Shown: positions 24,742 through 34,244, counted from the first letter of the stretch. The stretch is DNA of 64,000 nt from Sorangium cellulosum (GCF_004135735.1 NZ_CP012670.1:6960501-7024500), one strand, 5' to 3'. Made by a program: numbers and translations. Notes: generated by a model not told the origin, from the sequence alone.

Positions 24742-25325
24742 GCCGCGCGCCGCAAGCGCCCAGCGAGTCGCAGGCCGGACACGGCGAGTCGCAGGCCGGA
24801 CACGGCGAGTCGCAGGCCGGACACGGCGAGGCGCAGGCCGGACACGGCGAGGCGCAGGCCGGACACGGCGAGGCGCAGGCCGGACACGGCGAGGCGCAGG
24901 CCGGACACGGCGAGGCGCAGGGAATCGACTGGGCTGCGCTCGATCAAGCGGCCCTCGCCGCCCGCGAGCGAGCCTACGCGCCGTACTCGGGCTACGCCGT
25001 GGGCGCGGCGATCGTCGTGCGCTCCGGCCGGGTGTTCACCGGCTGCAACGTCGAGAACGCCTCGTACGGGCTCACCATCTGCGCGGAGCGCTCGGCGATC
25101 GTGCAGATGGTGGCGGCCGGCGAGCGCGATCCGGTCGCCCTCACCGTCGCCACCAGCGGGCCCGTCCTGGGCAGCCCGTGCGGCATGTGCCGGCAGACCC
25201 TCGCGGAGTTCGCCAGAGAGCTTCCGATCCGCCTCATCGCCGCCGGAGGCGACGCGCCACCGCGGGGCACGTCTCTCTCGACGCTCCTGCCGGACGCGTT
25301 CGGAGCGGCGGCACTGTCACGCTGA
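24738..25325 (+). CDS. cdd: Cytidine deaminase with N-terminal heptapeptide repeats
   Basis: A 195-residue protein. Residues about 65-195 are a normal homotetrameric cytidine deaminase that turns cytidine or deoxycytidine into uridine. Signs are YAPYSGYAVGAA, CNVENASYG, the catalytic TICAERSAI and the zinc Cys pair PCGMCRQTL. Residues 10-61 are seven perfect or near-perfect copies of E(S/A)QAGHG encoded by a 21-bp minisatellite, foreign to the family. The ATG overlaps the punA stop (ATGA), which fixes the start upstream of the repeats. Length beyond the repeats is family-typical, so the core should be active. Confidence 0.92.
   Translation: MSRAPQAPSESQAGHGESQAGHGESQAGHGEAQAGHGEAQAGHGEAQAGHGEAQAGHGEAQGIDWAALDQAALAARERAYAPYSGYAVGAAIVVRSGRVFTGCNVENASYGLTICAERSAIVQMVAAGERDPVALTVATSGPVLGSPCGMCRQTLAEFARELPIRLIAAGGDAPPRGTSLSTLLPDAFGAAALSR
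24765..24911. repeat. Seven-copy 21-bp in-frame repeat at the start of cdd
   Basis: The unit GAGTCGCAGGCCGGACACGG plus C is repeated seven times, the first three with TCG and the last four with GCG, followed by a partial eighth. Each unit adds seven residues, so copy number can change without breaking the frame. Confidence 0.97.
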
Positions 25326-25403
25326 TCGCCCGTCACACCCCGGGAGCGGCGCGCCCGCGGAGCAGCGCGCCCCGCGGAGCAACGCGCCCCGCGGAGCGTT
25401 GGC

Positions 25404-28400
25404 TCACTCGATCGGCCGCGCCTCGGCCTGCTCGATCTGCGACAGCGCCGCCGCGAGCGCCTCGCGCGCGCGCTCCAGCGAGGTCCTGTCCTCGCCCCAC
25501 TTCGCGCGCGCCTTCTGAAGGCGAGCGCGCTCGACGGCCAGCTCCTCGGCGATCCGCTCGCCCTGGAGCTTCAGCGCGTCGCGCTCCTCGGTCCGGTGCG
25601 AGAGCTGAGCGCCGAGCTCGTTCTCCCGCTGCTCGGCCTCGGCCAGGCGGCCCTGGAGCTCGGCAACGGAGCGCGCCCGCTCGGCGAGCTCACCCAGCAG
25701 GCGATCACGCTCCTTGCCGAGCGCGGAGAGCTCGCCCGCCCGCTGCGCCAGCTGCTGCTCGAGCTCCGCCGCGCGCGACTCGAGCTGCGCCACATGGCTG
25801 CGCGCCTGCCCGAGCTCGGTCGAGAGCCCGCGGGCGATCTCGTCCAGCTCGTCCTTGGCAGCCGCCCAGGCGGCCTCCCGCTCGGCGATCTCGGCCTGGT
25901 GCGCGGCGCGGACCGTCCCGAGCTCCTGCGCGTGCGCCTGCTCGGCGGCGCGCGCTGCCTGCGCTTGCTCCTCGAGGAGCTCGCGCTCCCGCGCCGCGAG
26001 GTCCTCCTTCGTGGCCTCGAGCGCCCGCGTGTGCTCCTCCGCCTGCGCCGCGAGCACCCGCGCGTGCTCGATCCGGAGGCCGTTCAGCGCAGCCGCGTGC
26101 TCGCGATCGCGCCGCTCCACCTCGCCCGCGTGCTCGCCACGCAGCGCCTCGATCGCGGCGGCGTGCTCGCCGCGCAGCGCCTCGATCGCGGCGGCGTGCT
26201 CGCCGCGCAGCGCCTCGATCGCCGCGGCGTGCTCGGCCTGCTGCCGCTCGAGCGTGGCGGCCTGCTCGGCGCGCGCCCCGTGCAGCGCGGCCGCGTGCTC
26301 CGCCTGGAGCTGCTCGATCGCCCGCGCGTGCTCCTCCCGCGCCCCGTCCAGCGAGGCCGCATGCTCGCGATCGCGACGCTCGATCTCGCCCGCGTGCTCG
26401 CGCCGGAGCGCCTCGATGGCGCCCTCGTGCTCGCTCCGTGACGCCGCCATCGCCGCGGCGTGCTCGGCCCGCAGGCCATCCGTCGCCGCGGCGTGCTCGC
26501 CCGCGAGCTTCTCCAGGGCCGCGGCGTGCTCGCCCGCGAGCTTCTCCACGGCCGCGGCGTGCTCGGCCCGCAGGCCATCCGTCGCCGCGGCGTGCTCGCC
26601 CGCGAGCTTCTCCAGGGCCGCGGCGTGCTCGCCCGCGAGCTTCTCCACGGCCGCGGCGTGCTCGGCCCGCAGGCCATCCGTCGCCGCGGCGTGCTCGCCC
26701 GCGAGCTTCTCCAGGGCCGCGGCGTGCTCGCCCGCGAGCCTGTCGGCGGCGGCGCGGTGCTCCTGGGCCTGCTGCTCCGCCCGGGCGGCGTGCTCGGCGT
26801 TGAGCCTGTCGATCTCCGCGCGGTGGGCCTGGGTCGCCTGCTCGAAGCGCTCCCGCTCTGCCTGCGCGCTCTCCTCGATCTCGCGCCGCGCCGACAGCTC
26901 GACCGCGGCGATCGCCTGAGCCTTCTCCTCCGCCGCGGCGCGCAGCGCGTCCGTGTGCGCCGCCTCCGCCTCCATCAGCGCCTGCCGGGCCGCCGAGAGC
27001 TCCGCGTCGCGCGCGGCGACCTGCGCCTGGAGCTTCTCGGTGCGCGCCTTGAAGTCGTCGGCGCGCTTCGCGGCGAGCTCCTTGTCCGCGCGCAGCGACG
27101 CGAGCTGCCCGTCGAGGTCCTCGCTCGCGCGCTCGAGCTCCAGGATCCTGTCGATCTGGTCGGCCTTCTCTCGCTCGAGCGACAGCGACTGATCGCGGAG
27201 CTCCAGGAGCTCCTTGTCCTTGCGCGACATCTGATCGCGCAGCGCGAGGATCTCCTTGTCCTTCTTGTTCAGCGCCTCGCGGAGATCGAGGAACTCGCGG
27301 CTCGACACCCCGCCGGGCCTCGACGTCGTGCCCGCCGCGGCGAGCTTCGCCCTGAGCTCGTCGACCTCGCGCCGCAGGCGGGCCGCCTCCTGGCTGCCGT
27401 CGTTCGCGGTGGACAGCTCGCTCTCCAGGCGGAGCGACGTCGCGCGCGCGGCGTCCGCCTCCCTGGTGAGGCGGGCGATCTCGCCCTTCGACCTGTCCAG
27501 CTCGGCGCGCAGGCGCTCGATCTCGCCCGGGTCCGCATCGGAGCGGGGCGGAGCGGACGGCACCGGGGTCATCCGCCCGCGCTCCGAGCTCGGGGCGCGG
27601 TACGCGGCGACCGGCGAGCTCACGGGCGGCGGCGCCGAGGCCGGCGCGGGCGGGGCGGGCGGAGGCGTTCGCGTCGACGGCGCGACCGAGGCCCGGACCT
27701 CGGTCCGCTCGTCCTCCTCGTCGCGGATCAGCCGGGTGAACGCGCCTCCGATGAACTCGTCGATGTCCTCGTCCGCCTTGCCGGAGGCCGACCGCGCCGC
27801 GGTCACCGGCAGCGGCCTCGGCGGGCTCGACGCGCGCACCCGCGGATCGGGCGGCGCCGAGAGCGGCGGGCTCGACGCGCGCACCCGCGGATCGGGCGGC
27901 GCCGAGAGCGGCGGGCTCGACGCGCGCACCCGCGGATCGGGCGGCGCCGAGAGCGGCGGGCTCGACGCGCGCACCCGCGGATCGGGCGGCGCCGAGAGCG
28001 GCGGGCTCGACGCGCGCACCCGCGGATCGGGCGGCGGCCCGAGCGGCGGGCCCGACGGGCGCGCCCGCGGATCGGGCGGCGGCGCCGGCGGCGGGGCGCT
28101 CGTGGAGGCGCCGGTCGACGAGACGGCCGCCGTGATGATCGTGGGATCGCCGGAGTCCTCGTCGAGGTCGGCCTCGAGCACCTCGGCCTCGTCGATCATG
28201 ATCGGATCGGCCTCGGCGTCCCCCGCGTCGAGCGGGACATAGTTGCGGATGTGCTCGAGGAGCTCGCCGAAGGCGATCGGCTTGTGGATGTAGTCCTCCG
28301 CGCGCGTCCTGAGCTTCCTGTGCTGCTCGAACGTCTCCTCGCTCGACTCGCTCGACATGATGACGAGCGGGACGTCCTTGAGCTGCGCATCCTTCTTGAG

Positions 28401-28598
28401 CTTGTTGCAGACCGAGAAGCCGTTCATCCGCGGCAGCTCGATCGACAGCAGGATGAGGTCGGGCCGATCGGCCGCTGCGGCTTGCAGGCCGACGTTGCCG
28501 TCGTCGACGACCTGAACGGTGCAGCCCAGACGACCCAATTCCGTGCGGAGCTCCCCGGCAAACGCCGGATCGCTCTCAAATACGAGGACCTTCGTCAT
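25404..28598 (-). CDS. AglZ/FrzS-like pseudo-receiver protein with long coiled coil
   Basis: A 1064-residue protein. Residues 1-122 are a response-regulator receiver fold (MTKVLVFESD; CNKLKKDAQLKDVPLVIM; HRKLRTRAEDYIHKP), close in pattern to Myxococcus FrzS and AglZ. The phospho-acceptor Asp is replaced by Ser52 (LILLSIELP), so it is a pseudo-receiver. A Pro-rich linker with six 15-residue repeats follows (residues about 170-260). The last 700 residues are a near-continuous coiled coil with EHAAA-type repeats. FrzS and AglZ are polar proteins of gliding/twitching motility; AglZ has this length and layout. The ATG at 28598 is chosen because it starts the receiver fold exactly. No other motility gene is adjacent. 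Confidence 0.82.
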   Translation of the reverse strand: MTKVLVFESDPAFAGELRTELGRLGCTVQVVDDGNVGLQAAAADRPDLILLSIELPRMNGFSVCNKLKKDAQLKDVPLVIMSSESSEETFEQHRKLRTRAEDYIHKPIAFGELLEHIRNYVPLDAGDAEADPIMIDEAEVLEADLDEDSGDPTIITAAVSSTGASTSAPPPAPPPDPRARPSGPPLGPPPDPRVRASSPPLSAPPDPRVRASSPPLSAPPDPRVRASSPPLSAPPDPRVRASSPPLSAPPDPRVRASSPPRPLPVTAARSASGKADEDIDEFIGGAFTRLIRDEEDERTEVRASVAPSTRTPPPAPPAPASAPPPVSSPVAAYRAPSSERGRMTPVPSAPPRSDADPGEIERLRAELDRSKGEIARLTREADAARATSLRLESELSTANDGSQEAARLRREVDELRAKLAAAGTTSRPGGVSSREFLDLREALNKKDKEILALRDQMSRKDKELLELRDQSLSLEREKADQIDRILELERASEDLDGQLASLRADKELAAKRADDFKARTEKLQAQVAARDAELSAARQALMEAEAAHTDALRAAAEEKAQAIAAVELSARREIEESAQAERERFEQATQAHRAEIDRLNAEHAARAEQQAQEHRAAADRLAGEHAAALEKLAGEHAAATDGLRAEHAAAVEKLAGEHAAALEKLAGEHAAATDGLRAEHAAAVEKLAGEHAAALEKLAGEHAAATDGLRAEHAAAMAASRSEHEGAIEALRREHAGEIERRDREHAASLDGAREEHARAIEQLQAEHAAALHGARAEQAATLERQQAEHAAAIEALRGEHAAAIEALRGEHAAAIEALRGEHAGEVERRDREHAAALNGLRIEHARVLAAQAEEHTRALEATKEDLAARERELLEEQAQAARAAEQAHAQELGTVRAAHQAEIAEREAAWAAAKDELDEIARGLSTELGQARSHVAQLESRAAELEQQLAQRAGELSALGKERDRLLGELAERARSVAELQGRLAEAEQRENELGAQLSHRTEERDALKLQGERIAEELAVERARLQKARAKWGEDRTSLERAREALAAALSQIEQAEARPIE
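27821..28090. repeat. Six 45-bp repeats coding the Pro-rich linker
   Basis: The period is exactly 45 bp, with GCGGGCTCGA recurring at 27821, 27866, 27911, 27956 and 28001, and a diverged copy from 28046. Each unit codes 15 residues (RVRASSPPLSAPPDP) in the linker between pseudo-receiver and coiled coil. Confidence 0.93.
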
Positions 28599-28793
28599 GT
28601 TCTGGGGGTGTGCGCGGGTTCGGAGGGGAGCCCAAGATATCGGCCCCCGTCGACGAGTGTCAAACACGAGGCTGCCCGCGCCGACGGGGCCGTCTGGCCG
28701 ATGCGTCAGGGGGGCGTGGCGGCGTCGGGGCGGGCGATCTGGGCCGCGCTCCGCCGCGGCCAGCGCGGGGCCGGCGGCCGCCGCGCGCGCAGG

Positions 28794-29918
28794 TCAGGAC
28801 GCGGCGAAGCGGCCGGGCGGCTCGTCGCCGAAGCACAGGCCCATCTCGCGGGCCGTGACGACCGTATCCGAGTCGAGCGGCACCGTCTTCGTCTTGCCGG
28901 CCACCTCGTCGAGGGGGACCAGCTCGATCCGGCTCCCGCGCAGCGCGACCATGCCGCTCTCGCAGCCCTCCGCGAGGTACCGGACCGCGGCCGCGCCGTA
29001 ACGGAGGGCGAGGAGCCGGTCCGCCGTCGTCGGCCCGCCGCCGCGCTGCAGGTGCCCGAGCACCATGGAGCGCGCCTCCTTGCCGGTGCGGGCAGCGAGC
29101 TCCTTGGCGACGCGCTCGGCCACGCCCCCGAGCACGACGGTGCGGCGGAACGTGTCGCCCGCGTCCTTGATGATCAGCTCGCCCCCTTCCGCGCACGCCC
29201 CCTCCGCCGCGACCACGATGGAGAAGCGCCGGCCGCGCGACTCCCGCAGGCGGATCTTCTCGGCGATCGGCTCGTACCGGAACGGGATCTCCGGCATCAG
29301 GATGACGTCGGCGCCGCCGGCGATCCCGGCGTTGAGCGCGATCCAGCCGGCGTGCCGCCCCATCACCTCCACGACCATGATCCGCTCGTGTGCCTCGGTC
29401 GTGGAGTGGAGCCGATCGAGCGCCTCGGTCGCGATCGACACGGCCGTGTCGAAGCCGAACGTCATGTCGGTGCAGCACACGTCGTTGTCGATCGTCTTCG
29501 GCACGCCGACGACGAGCGGCAGCCCGCGCTGGACGAGCTCGTGCGCGATCCGCATCGAGCCGTCGCCGCCCACCGCGATGAGCGCGTCGAACCCTCGCTC
29601 GCGAAAGCGCCGCACCAGCTCCTCGGAGCGGTCCCGGGGCACGAGCCCGTGCTCGCCGGGCGTCGGGTAGTGGAACGGATCACCGCGGTTGACGGTGCCC
29701 AGGATGGTGCCCCCGAGGTGCACGATGCCCCGGACCCGCTCGCGATCCAGCCGGATGAGCCCGTCCGGCGCGTCCTCGAGGAGCCCGCGGTACCCCTGCC
29801 GGATCCCCCAGACCTCCCAGCCGCGCTCGAGCGCGGCGAGCGTGGCCGCGCGGATCACGGCGTTGAGCCCGGGCGCGTCACCCCCGCCGGTATTGATAGC
29901 GATCTTGCGTGCCGCCAT
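28794..29918 (-). CDS. pfkA: ATP-dependent 6-phosphofructokinase
   Basis: A 374-residue glycolytic enzyme that phosphorylates fructose-6-phosphate. Motifs are NTGGGDAPGLNAVIR, AVGGDGSM, the catalytic PKTIDND, VEVMGRHAGWIA and LGHLQRGG. The residue after GGD is Gly, as in ATP-using rather than pyrophosphate-using enzymes. The length is longer than E. coli PfkA (320) and nearer the group III/mixed-substrate family. The ATG opening MAARKIAINTGG is preferred; an ATG 15 codons upstream is possible. It is divergent from a membrane-protein gene. Confidence 0.92.
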   Translation of the reverse strand: MAARKIAINTGGGDAPGLNAVIRAATLAALERGWEVWGIRQGYRGLLEDAPDGLIRLDRERVRGIVHLGGTILGTVNRGDPFHYPTPGEHGLVPRDRSEELVRRFRERGFDALIAVGGDGSMRIAHELVQRGLPLVVGVPKTIDNDVCCTDMTFGFDTAVSIATEALDRLHSTTEAHERIMVVEVMGRHAGWIALNAGIAGGADVILMPEIPFRYEPIAEKIRLRESRGRRFSIVVAAEGACAEGGELIIKDAGDTFRRTVVLGGVAERVAKELAARTGKEARSMVLGHLQRGGGPTTADRLLALRYGAAAVRYLAEGCESGMVALRGSRIELVPLDEVAGKTKTVPLDSDTVVTAREMGLCFGDEPPGRFAAS

Positions 29919-30244
29919 GAGGCGCGCAGCATTGCGAGCCCTCCTCGCCGACGCAATAGGCATCCCCCTCCCCCGGCCTGAATGGCGCGGAGCGCCCTGG
30001 GCCAGCGACCCCGCGCCGCGCGGCACGAGCACGATCGGCGGCGCGCGCAGGAGGCGGATCGAGCGCCCCCGCGAAGCGCGCTTCGCACCTGGATCCGGCG
30101 CGCTCCTTCCCGCCGGGAGCGCCGCGGCGGCGCTGCCGGGAGCGCCGTCGCGGCGATCTTCGCCGGACGGTCGCCGGCATCCGGTCGCGACCCCGCCGGC
30201 GGGGTATAGGCATGCGCGCGGTCGCCCCGGCCGCTCGCCCACGT
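29919..30244. other. Divergent promoter region, pfkA / flippase-like gene
   Basis: A 326-base gap with no credible gene. It should hold the promoters of both flanking genes. Near the right end the self-complementary CCCCGCCGGCGGGG is followed by TATAGG (30205-30210), a candidate -10 box for the plus-strand gene with a leader of about 30 bases. Nothing else stands out. Confidence 0.45.
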
Positions 30245-31483
30245 ATGAACCGCGCCACCCTGATCCGAGGCATCCAGCTCATCGTCACCCTGACGCTCGC
30301 GTCGTTCGCCTACGTGCTGTACGGGGCGATCAGGAGCGAGCAGGCGAGCCTCGCGGCCGGGCTCGCGCACGCGCGGCCGGGCTGGTTGATCGTCGCCGCC
30401 GTGCTGGCGCTGCAGGAGGGCGTGTTCGGGGGCCTCAGGATCTGGGTCCTCGGGCGCGTGCTCTGGCCCGGGCTCCGCCTCCGCACCGCGGTGACCTCGG
30501 AGTTCGTGCTGATGTTCTGCGCCGGGGTGACCCCGGGGCAGGCCGGCGCGGCGCCCTCGCAGATCGCGGTGCTCGCGCACGGCGGCATGCGGTTCGTCGA
30601 CGTGGCCACGGCGGAGCTGCTCACGGCGTCGTGCACGGTCACCTTCTTCCTCGTCACCGCCGTGACCCTCTTCGCGCTCCGGCAGGCCGGGATGCTCGTC
30701 GTGCACGGCGGCGAGCAGCTCGAGTGGCTGCTCTCGATCAGCGTCGTCATGTTCGGCGCGGCGCTCGTCGCGCTGATCGTGGCGGCGGCGTACCCGCCGC
30801 TCCTCAAGGCGCTCGTCCGCGCGCTGTCCGCGCCGCTCGGCGCGCTCCTCCGCGCGGTCCTGCGGGGCGCCCGGCGCGTGCCCCGGCTGCGGGCCCGCGC
30901 CGAGGCCGCGCTCGCCGCGCCCGGCAAGACGACCGCGCGCCTGCTGCGGAGCGTGGACGATTTCCACGAGGGCTTCCGAATCTACATGCGCCGCGGCAAG
31001 CGCGCCTACGCCACCGCGCTGCTGCTCACGTTCGGCTTCTTCTGCTCGCGGTTCGCCGTGGCCTACTTCATCCTGCTCGGGCTCGGCATTCCGACCACGC
31101 CCTCGACCTTCGTCGCGGTGGGCCCGCCGATCGTCCAGGTCATCCTGGTCCAGGCGCTCCTCAATTTCGCGCTGTACATGAGCCCGACGCCCGGCGCGAG
31201 CGGCATCGCCGAGCTCGGCTCGAACGCGCTCATGTCGCCCTGGGTCAAGGGCCCGTTCGAGCTGCCGTACCTCGTCCTCTGGCGCCTGCTCGCCCTGTTC
31301 CTGTGCATGTTCGTGGGGGGCGTCTACGTCTTCCGCTACCTCGGCGCCGACGTGCTCGAGGCGCGCGTGAAGCAGACCGAGGCGGAGAAGCGCGCGCTCG
31401 CGGACGCGCAGCGCGCCGCCGACGCCCCGCCCGCGCTCGAGGGGCAGGAGGAGGCCGCGGAGCGGCGGCGCAGCATGGGGTGA
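30245..31483 (+). CDS. Flippase-like membrane protein (LPG synthase TM-domain family)
   Basis: A 412-residue inner-membrane protein with about eight hydrophobic segments. The family signature SPTPGASGIAEL lies in the C-terminal half. FEGGL-like FCAGVTPGQAGAAPSQI near residue 95 matches the second conserved loop of the lysylphosphatidylglycerol-synthase TM / UPF0104 domain. It lacks the MprF aminoacyl-transfer domain, so a lipid-flippase or lipid-binding role is likelier than lipid aminoacylation. The C-terminal 45 residues are a hydrophilic Glu/Ala tail. ATG at 30245 gives the normal N terminus just ahead of the first membrane segment. Confidence 0.83.
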   Translation: MNRATLIRGIQLIVTLTLASFAYVLYGAIRSEQASLAAGLAHARPGWLIVAAVLALQEGVFGGLRIWVLGRVLWPGLRLRTAVTSEFVLMFCAGVTPGQAGAAPSQIAVLAHGGMRFVDVATAELLTASCTVTFFLVTAVTLFALRQAGMLVVHGGEQLEWLLSISVVMFGAALVALIVAAAYPPLLKALVRALSAPLGALLRAVLRGARRVPRLRARAEAALAAPGKTTARLLRSVDDFHEGFRIYMRRGKRAYATALLLTFGFFCSRFAVAYFILLGLGIPTTPSTFVAVGPPIVQVILVQALLNFALYMSPTPGASGIAELGSNALMSPWVKGPFELPYLVLWRLLALFLCMFVGGVYVFRYLGADVLEARVKQTEAEKRALADAQRAADAPPALEGQEEAAERRRSMG

Positions 31484-31511
31484 GCGGCGAGCCGCGCGGC
31501 GCGGGGAGGGA

Positions 31512-32993
31512 TCAACGCGTGGGGACGGGCACGGCCGCGAACTGGACGGCCTTCCCGCGGCGCACCTTGACGAGCGCCACCGAGCCTTCCTTGAGCTTGG
31601 CGATGGCCGCGCGCAGGCCGGCGACGTCCTTGATGGGGGTGCCGTTCACCTCGAGGATCACGTCGCCCACCTTGAGCTCCTGGACGTCGCTGCCCCGGGC
31701 GACCCCGTCGACCCGCACCCCGTCGCCGGCGACGTCGGAGACCTGGATGCCGAGCTTCTCGGCGCTCTGCTGCCGCTCGGGCCTCGCGCCCTGCCCCGGC
31801 CGCGCGCGGCTGGCCGCCTCGCTCGCCTCGTCCTGGAGCGCGTCCAGCCTGGCCACGATCTCGTGCCGCTTCTGGGCGCGCAGCACGGTCACCTCGATCT
31901 CGGAGCCGGGCGGGTTGCGCGCCACGAGGCGCGGCAGCTCCTCGGCGTGGTGGACCGGGACGTCGTTCACCGCGACGATCACGTCGCCGGGCTTGATGCC
32001 CGCGCGCGCGGCCGCCCCGCCGGGCTCGAGCTCGGCGACGAGCGCGCCCTTCGGCGCGTCCAGCTTGAGCGCGCTGGCGAGATCGCGCGTGATCGGCTGG
32101 AACAGGAGGCCGAGCTTGCCGCGCTCGACGTAGCCCTTCTCGCGGAGCTGCGGGAGCACGTCCTTCAGCGCGTCGACCGGGATCGCGAAGCCGATGCCGT
32201 TCGCCCCCGCGCGGATCGCGGTGTTGATGCCCACGACCTCGCCCCGCCAGTTGAACAGCGGCCCGCCGCTGTTGCCCGGGTTGATCGAGGCGTCGGTCTG
32301 GATGAAGTCGTCGTACGGGCCCGCGCCGATCGCGCGCGCCTTCGCGCTCACGATGCCGAGCGTGACCGTGTGCCCGAGCCCGAACGGGTTCCCGACCGCG
32401 AGCACGTGCTCGCCGACGCGCAGCAGCTCGCTCGACCCGAGCGGCGCCACGGGCAGCCCGGCGGCGCCCTTCAGGTGGAGGAGCGCGAGATCGAGCTTGG
32501 GATCGCGGCCGACGACCTCCGCCTCGAACTCCCGCTCGTCGGCGAGCCGGACGCGGACGCCGGAGGCGTCGTGGATGACGTGCTCGTTCGTCACGACGTA
32601 GCCGCTCGGGTCGATGATGAAGCCGGTGCCGAGCGCCGTCTGCGGCGGCCGCTGGATCTGCGGGCCGAGCCGGCCTCCGCCGTGCGGGCCGAAGAAGAAC
32701 TCGAACGGATCGAGCCCCTGGCGGCCCCGGGATTCGTGCGTCGTGGTGATGTTGACGACCATCGGCCTGACCCGCTCGGAGAGCGCGGCGACGTCGAAGG
32801 TGGCCGGCACCGGCGCGGGCGGGAGGGTCACGGTCGACACCGGCGGCGTGGTGGGCGCGGCCGCGGCGGCGGCGACCTGGGTGGAAGGAGGCGTGGCGTG
32901 AGCCTGCTGGCCGCACCCGCCGAGCGACAGCGCGGCCAGCGAGAGCAGCGCGAGGGCTGAAGCGCGGGTGCGAGGGGAAACCGCTTGAATCAT
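31512..32993 (-). CDS. HtrA/DegP-type serine protease lipoprotein with two PDZ domains
   Basis: A 493-residue periplasmic protease that degrades or refolds damaged envelope proteins. A signal peptide ends in the lipobox LSLGGC (Cys27), so it is membrane-anchored, unlike E. coli DegP. A Pro/Ala-rich linker follows. The trypsin-like domain has the full triad: His138 (TNEHVI), Asp168 (KLDLALL) and Ser242 (GNSGGPL). Two PDZ domains follow (about 305-385 and 415-490), the second after a Gln/Arg-rich linker. GGAG lies five bases before the ATG. It is divergent from proC, with 263 bases between them. Confidence 0.92.
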   Translation of the reverse strand: MIQAVSPRTRASALALLSLAALSLGGCGQQAHATPPSTQVAAAAAAPTTPPVSTVTLPPAPVPATFDVAALSERVRPMVVNITTTHESRGRQGLDPFEFFFGPHGGGRLGPQIQRPPQTALGTGFIIDPSGYVVTNEHVIHDASGVRVRLADEREFEAEVVGRDPKLDLALLHLKGAAGLPVAPLGSSELLRVGEHVLAVGNPFGLGHTVTLGIVSAKARAIGAGPYDDFIQTDASINPGNSGGPLFNWRGEVVGINTAIRAGANGIGFAIPVDALKDVLPQLREKGYVERGKLGLLFQPITRDLASALKLDAPKGALVAELEPGGAAARAGIKPGDVIVAVNDVPVHHAEELPRLVARNPPGSEIEVTVLRAQKRHEIVARLDALQDEASEAASRARPGQGARPERQQSAEKLGIQVSDVAGDGVRVDGVARGSDVQELKVGDVILEVNGTPIKDVAGLRAAIAKLKEGSVALVKVRRGKAVQFAAVPVPTR

Positions 32994-33256
32994 GGAATCT
33001 CCGTCGGGCAGCCGAAGGGGCCCCGTCCTGCCGTGGGCGAACGTGGGACCGACCGCGTTCATTCCGGCGCAGAAATAACGTCCCGCGGCCCGCTGACAAG
33101 AGCGCTCGCCGCGCGCGGGAGGCGCGGCGGGCCTCGCGCCCCGCGCCGCGGCGGCGCCGCCGTCCATGGCGTCACGCCCTCCTCTCGGCGATGCGATCGA
33201 GATTTGAGCCGCGGCGCGGGGAGGGCTGCTAGGGTGCGCGCTCCTGGAGGCCATCC

Positions 33257-34114
33257 ATGCGGAGCGACGAGGGGCGACTGCGAGATCGCAAGATCGGGTT
33301 TCTTGGCGGGGGCAACATGGCAGAGGCGCTCATCCGGGGCCTGCTCCAGGGGGGCGCCGTGGGCCCCGAGCAGGTCCGGGCGAGCGATCTGAAGAGCGAG
33401 CGCCTGGCGTTCCTCCGCGACCGCTACGGCATCGAGACCACCGAGGACAACGACGCGCTCTGCCGGTGGGCCGACGTCCTCGTCATCGCCGTCAAGCCGC
33501 AGATCGTCGATCGCGTCCTCGGCCCCATCGCGGCCGGGCTCGGCCCCACCGACGTCGTGATCTCCGTCGCGGCCGGCGTGCCGATCGACGCCATCGAGGC
33601 CCGCCTGCCGGAGGGCGCGCGCGTCATCCGGAGCATGCCGAACACGGCCGCGATCGCGCTCGCCGGCGCCACGGCGATCTCCGCCGGCAGCCACGCCACG
33701 AGCGACGATGTCGAGATCGCGCGGACCCTGTTCCAGGCCGTCGGCCGCGCGGTCGTGCTGGACGAGTCGCTGCTCGACGCGGTGACCGGCCTGTCCGGCA
33801 GCGGCCCCGCCTACGTCATGCTGATGATCGAGGCGCTCGCCGACGGGGGCGTGAAGGTCGGCCTCGGCCGGGACGCGGCGCTCTTGCTCGCCGCGCAGAC
33901 GGTGTACGGCGCCGCCAAGCTCCAGCTCGAGACCGGCGAGCACCCGGGCCGCCTGAAGGACATGGTGACGAGCCCCGGCGGCACGGCGATCGCGGGGCTC
34001 CACACGCTGGAGGCAGGCGGCCTCCGGCGCACGCTGATCGACGCGGTCGAGGCCGCGTCCAACCGCTCGGCCGAGCTCGGCGCGCAGATGGCGCAGAAGC
34101 TCCGCCGCACCTGA
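33257..34114 (+). CDS. proC: Pyrroline-5-carboxylate reductase
   Basis: A 285-residue cytosolic enzyme for the last step of proline synthesis, reducing pyrroline-5-carboxylate with NAD(P)H. The Rossmann loop is IGFLGGGNMAEALIRG at residues 13-28. The C-terminal dimer domain has the signature DAVTGLSGSGPAYVMLMIEAL, TSPGGTAIAGL and the end region LIDAVEAASNRS. Length and order are normal. GGAGG lies five bases ahead of the ATG, and a TAGGGT box (33230-33235) is a possible -10. It is a single gene. Confidence 0.95.
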   Translation: MRSDEGRLRDRKIGFLGGGNMAEALIRGLLQGGAVGPEQVRASDLKSERLAFLRDRYGIETTEDNDALCRWADVLVIAVKPQIVDRVLGPIAAGLGPTDVVISVAAGVPIDAIEARLPEGARVIRSMPNTAAIALAGATAISAGSHATSDDVEIARTLFQAVGRAVVLDESLLDAVTGLSGSGPAYVMLMIEALADGGVKVGLGRDAALLLAAQTVYGAAKLQLETGEHPGRLKDMVTSPGGTAIAGLHTLEAGGLRRTLIDAVEAASNRSAELGAQMAQKLRRT

Positions 34115-34238
34115 CCCGGAGGCCGAGCTCCCCTCCTCGCCGGCCCGCGAGAGGAGGAGTCGCGACCGGGTGGATCGACGGCACGAGCGGCGATCGCGCC
34201 CGGGGTGGGCGCGGCTCCCAAGCTGCGCTCGTCTGCTG

Positions 34239-34244
34239 TATAAG
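34239..34244 (+). promoter_or_regulatory. Putative -10 box (TATAAG) six bases before a GTG start
   Basis: TATAAG matches the -10 consensus in five of six bases. It is followed by GGGGCC(C) and the GTG of the one-heme lipoprotein at 34251. No -35 box is obvious. Transcription would begin at the start codon. Confidence 0.45.

Noticed and set aside
25178-26919. Plus-strand Arg/Pro/Ser/Cys-rich frames across the coiled-coil gene
   Set aside because: These are antisense shadows of the repetitive coiled-coil coding sequence.
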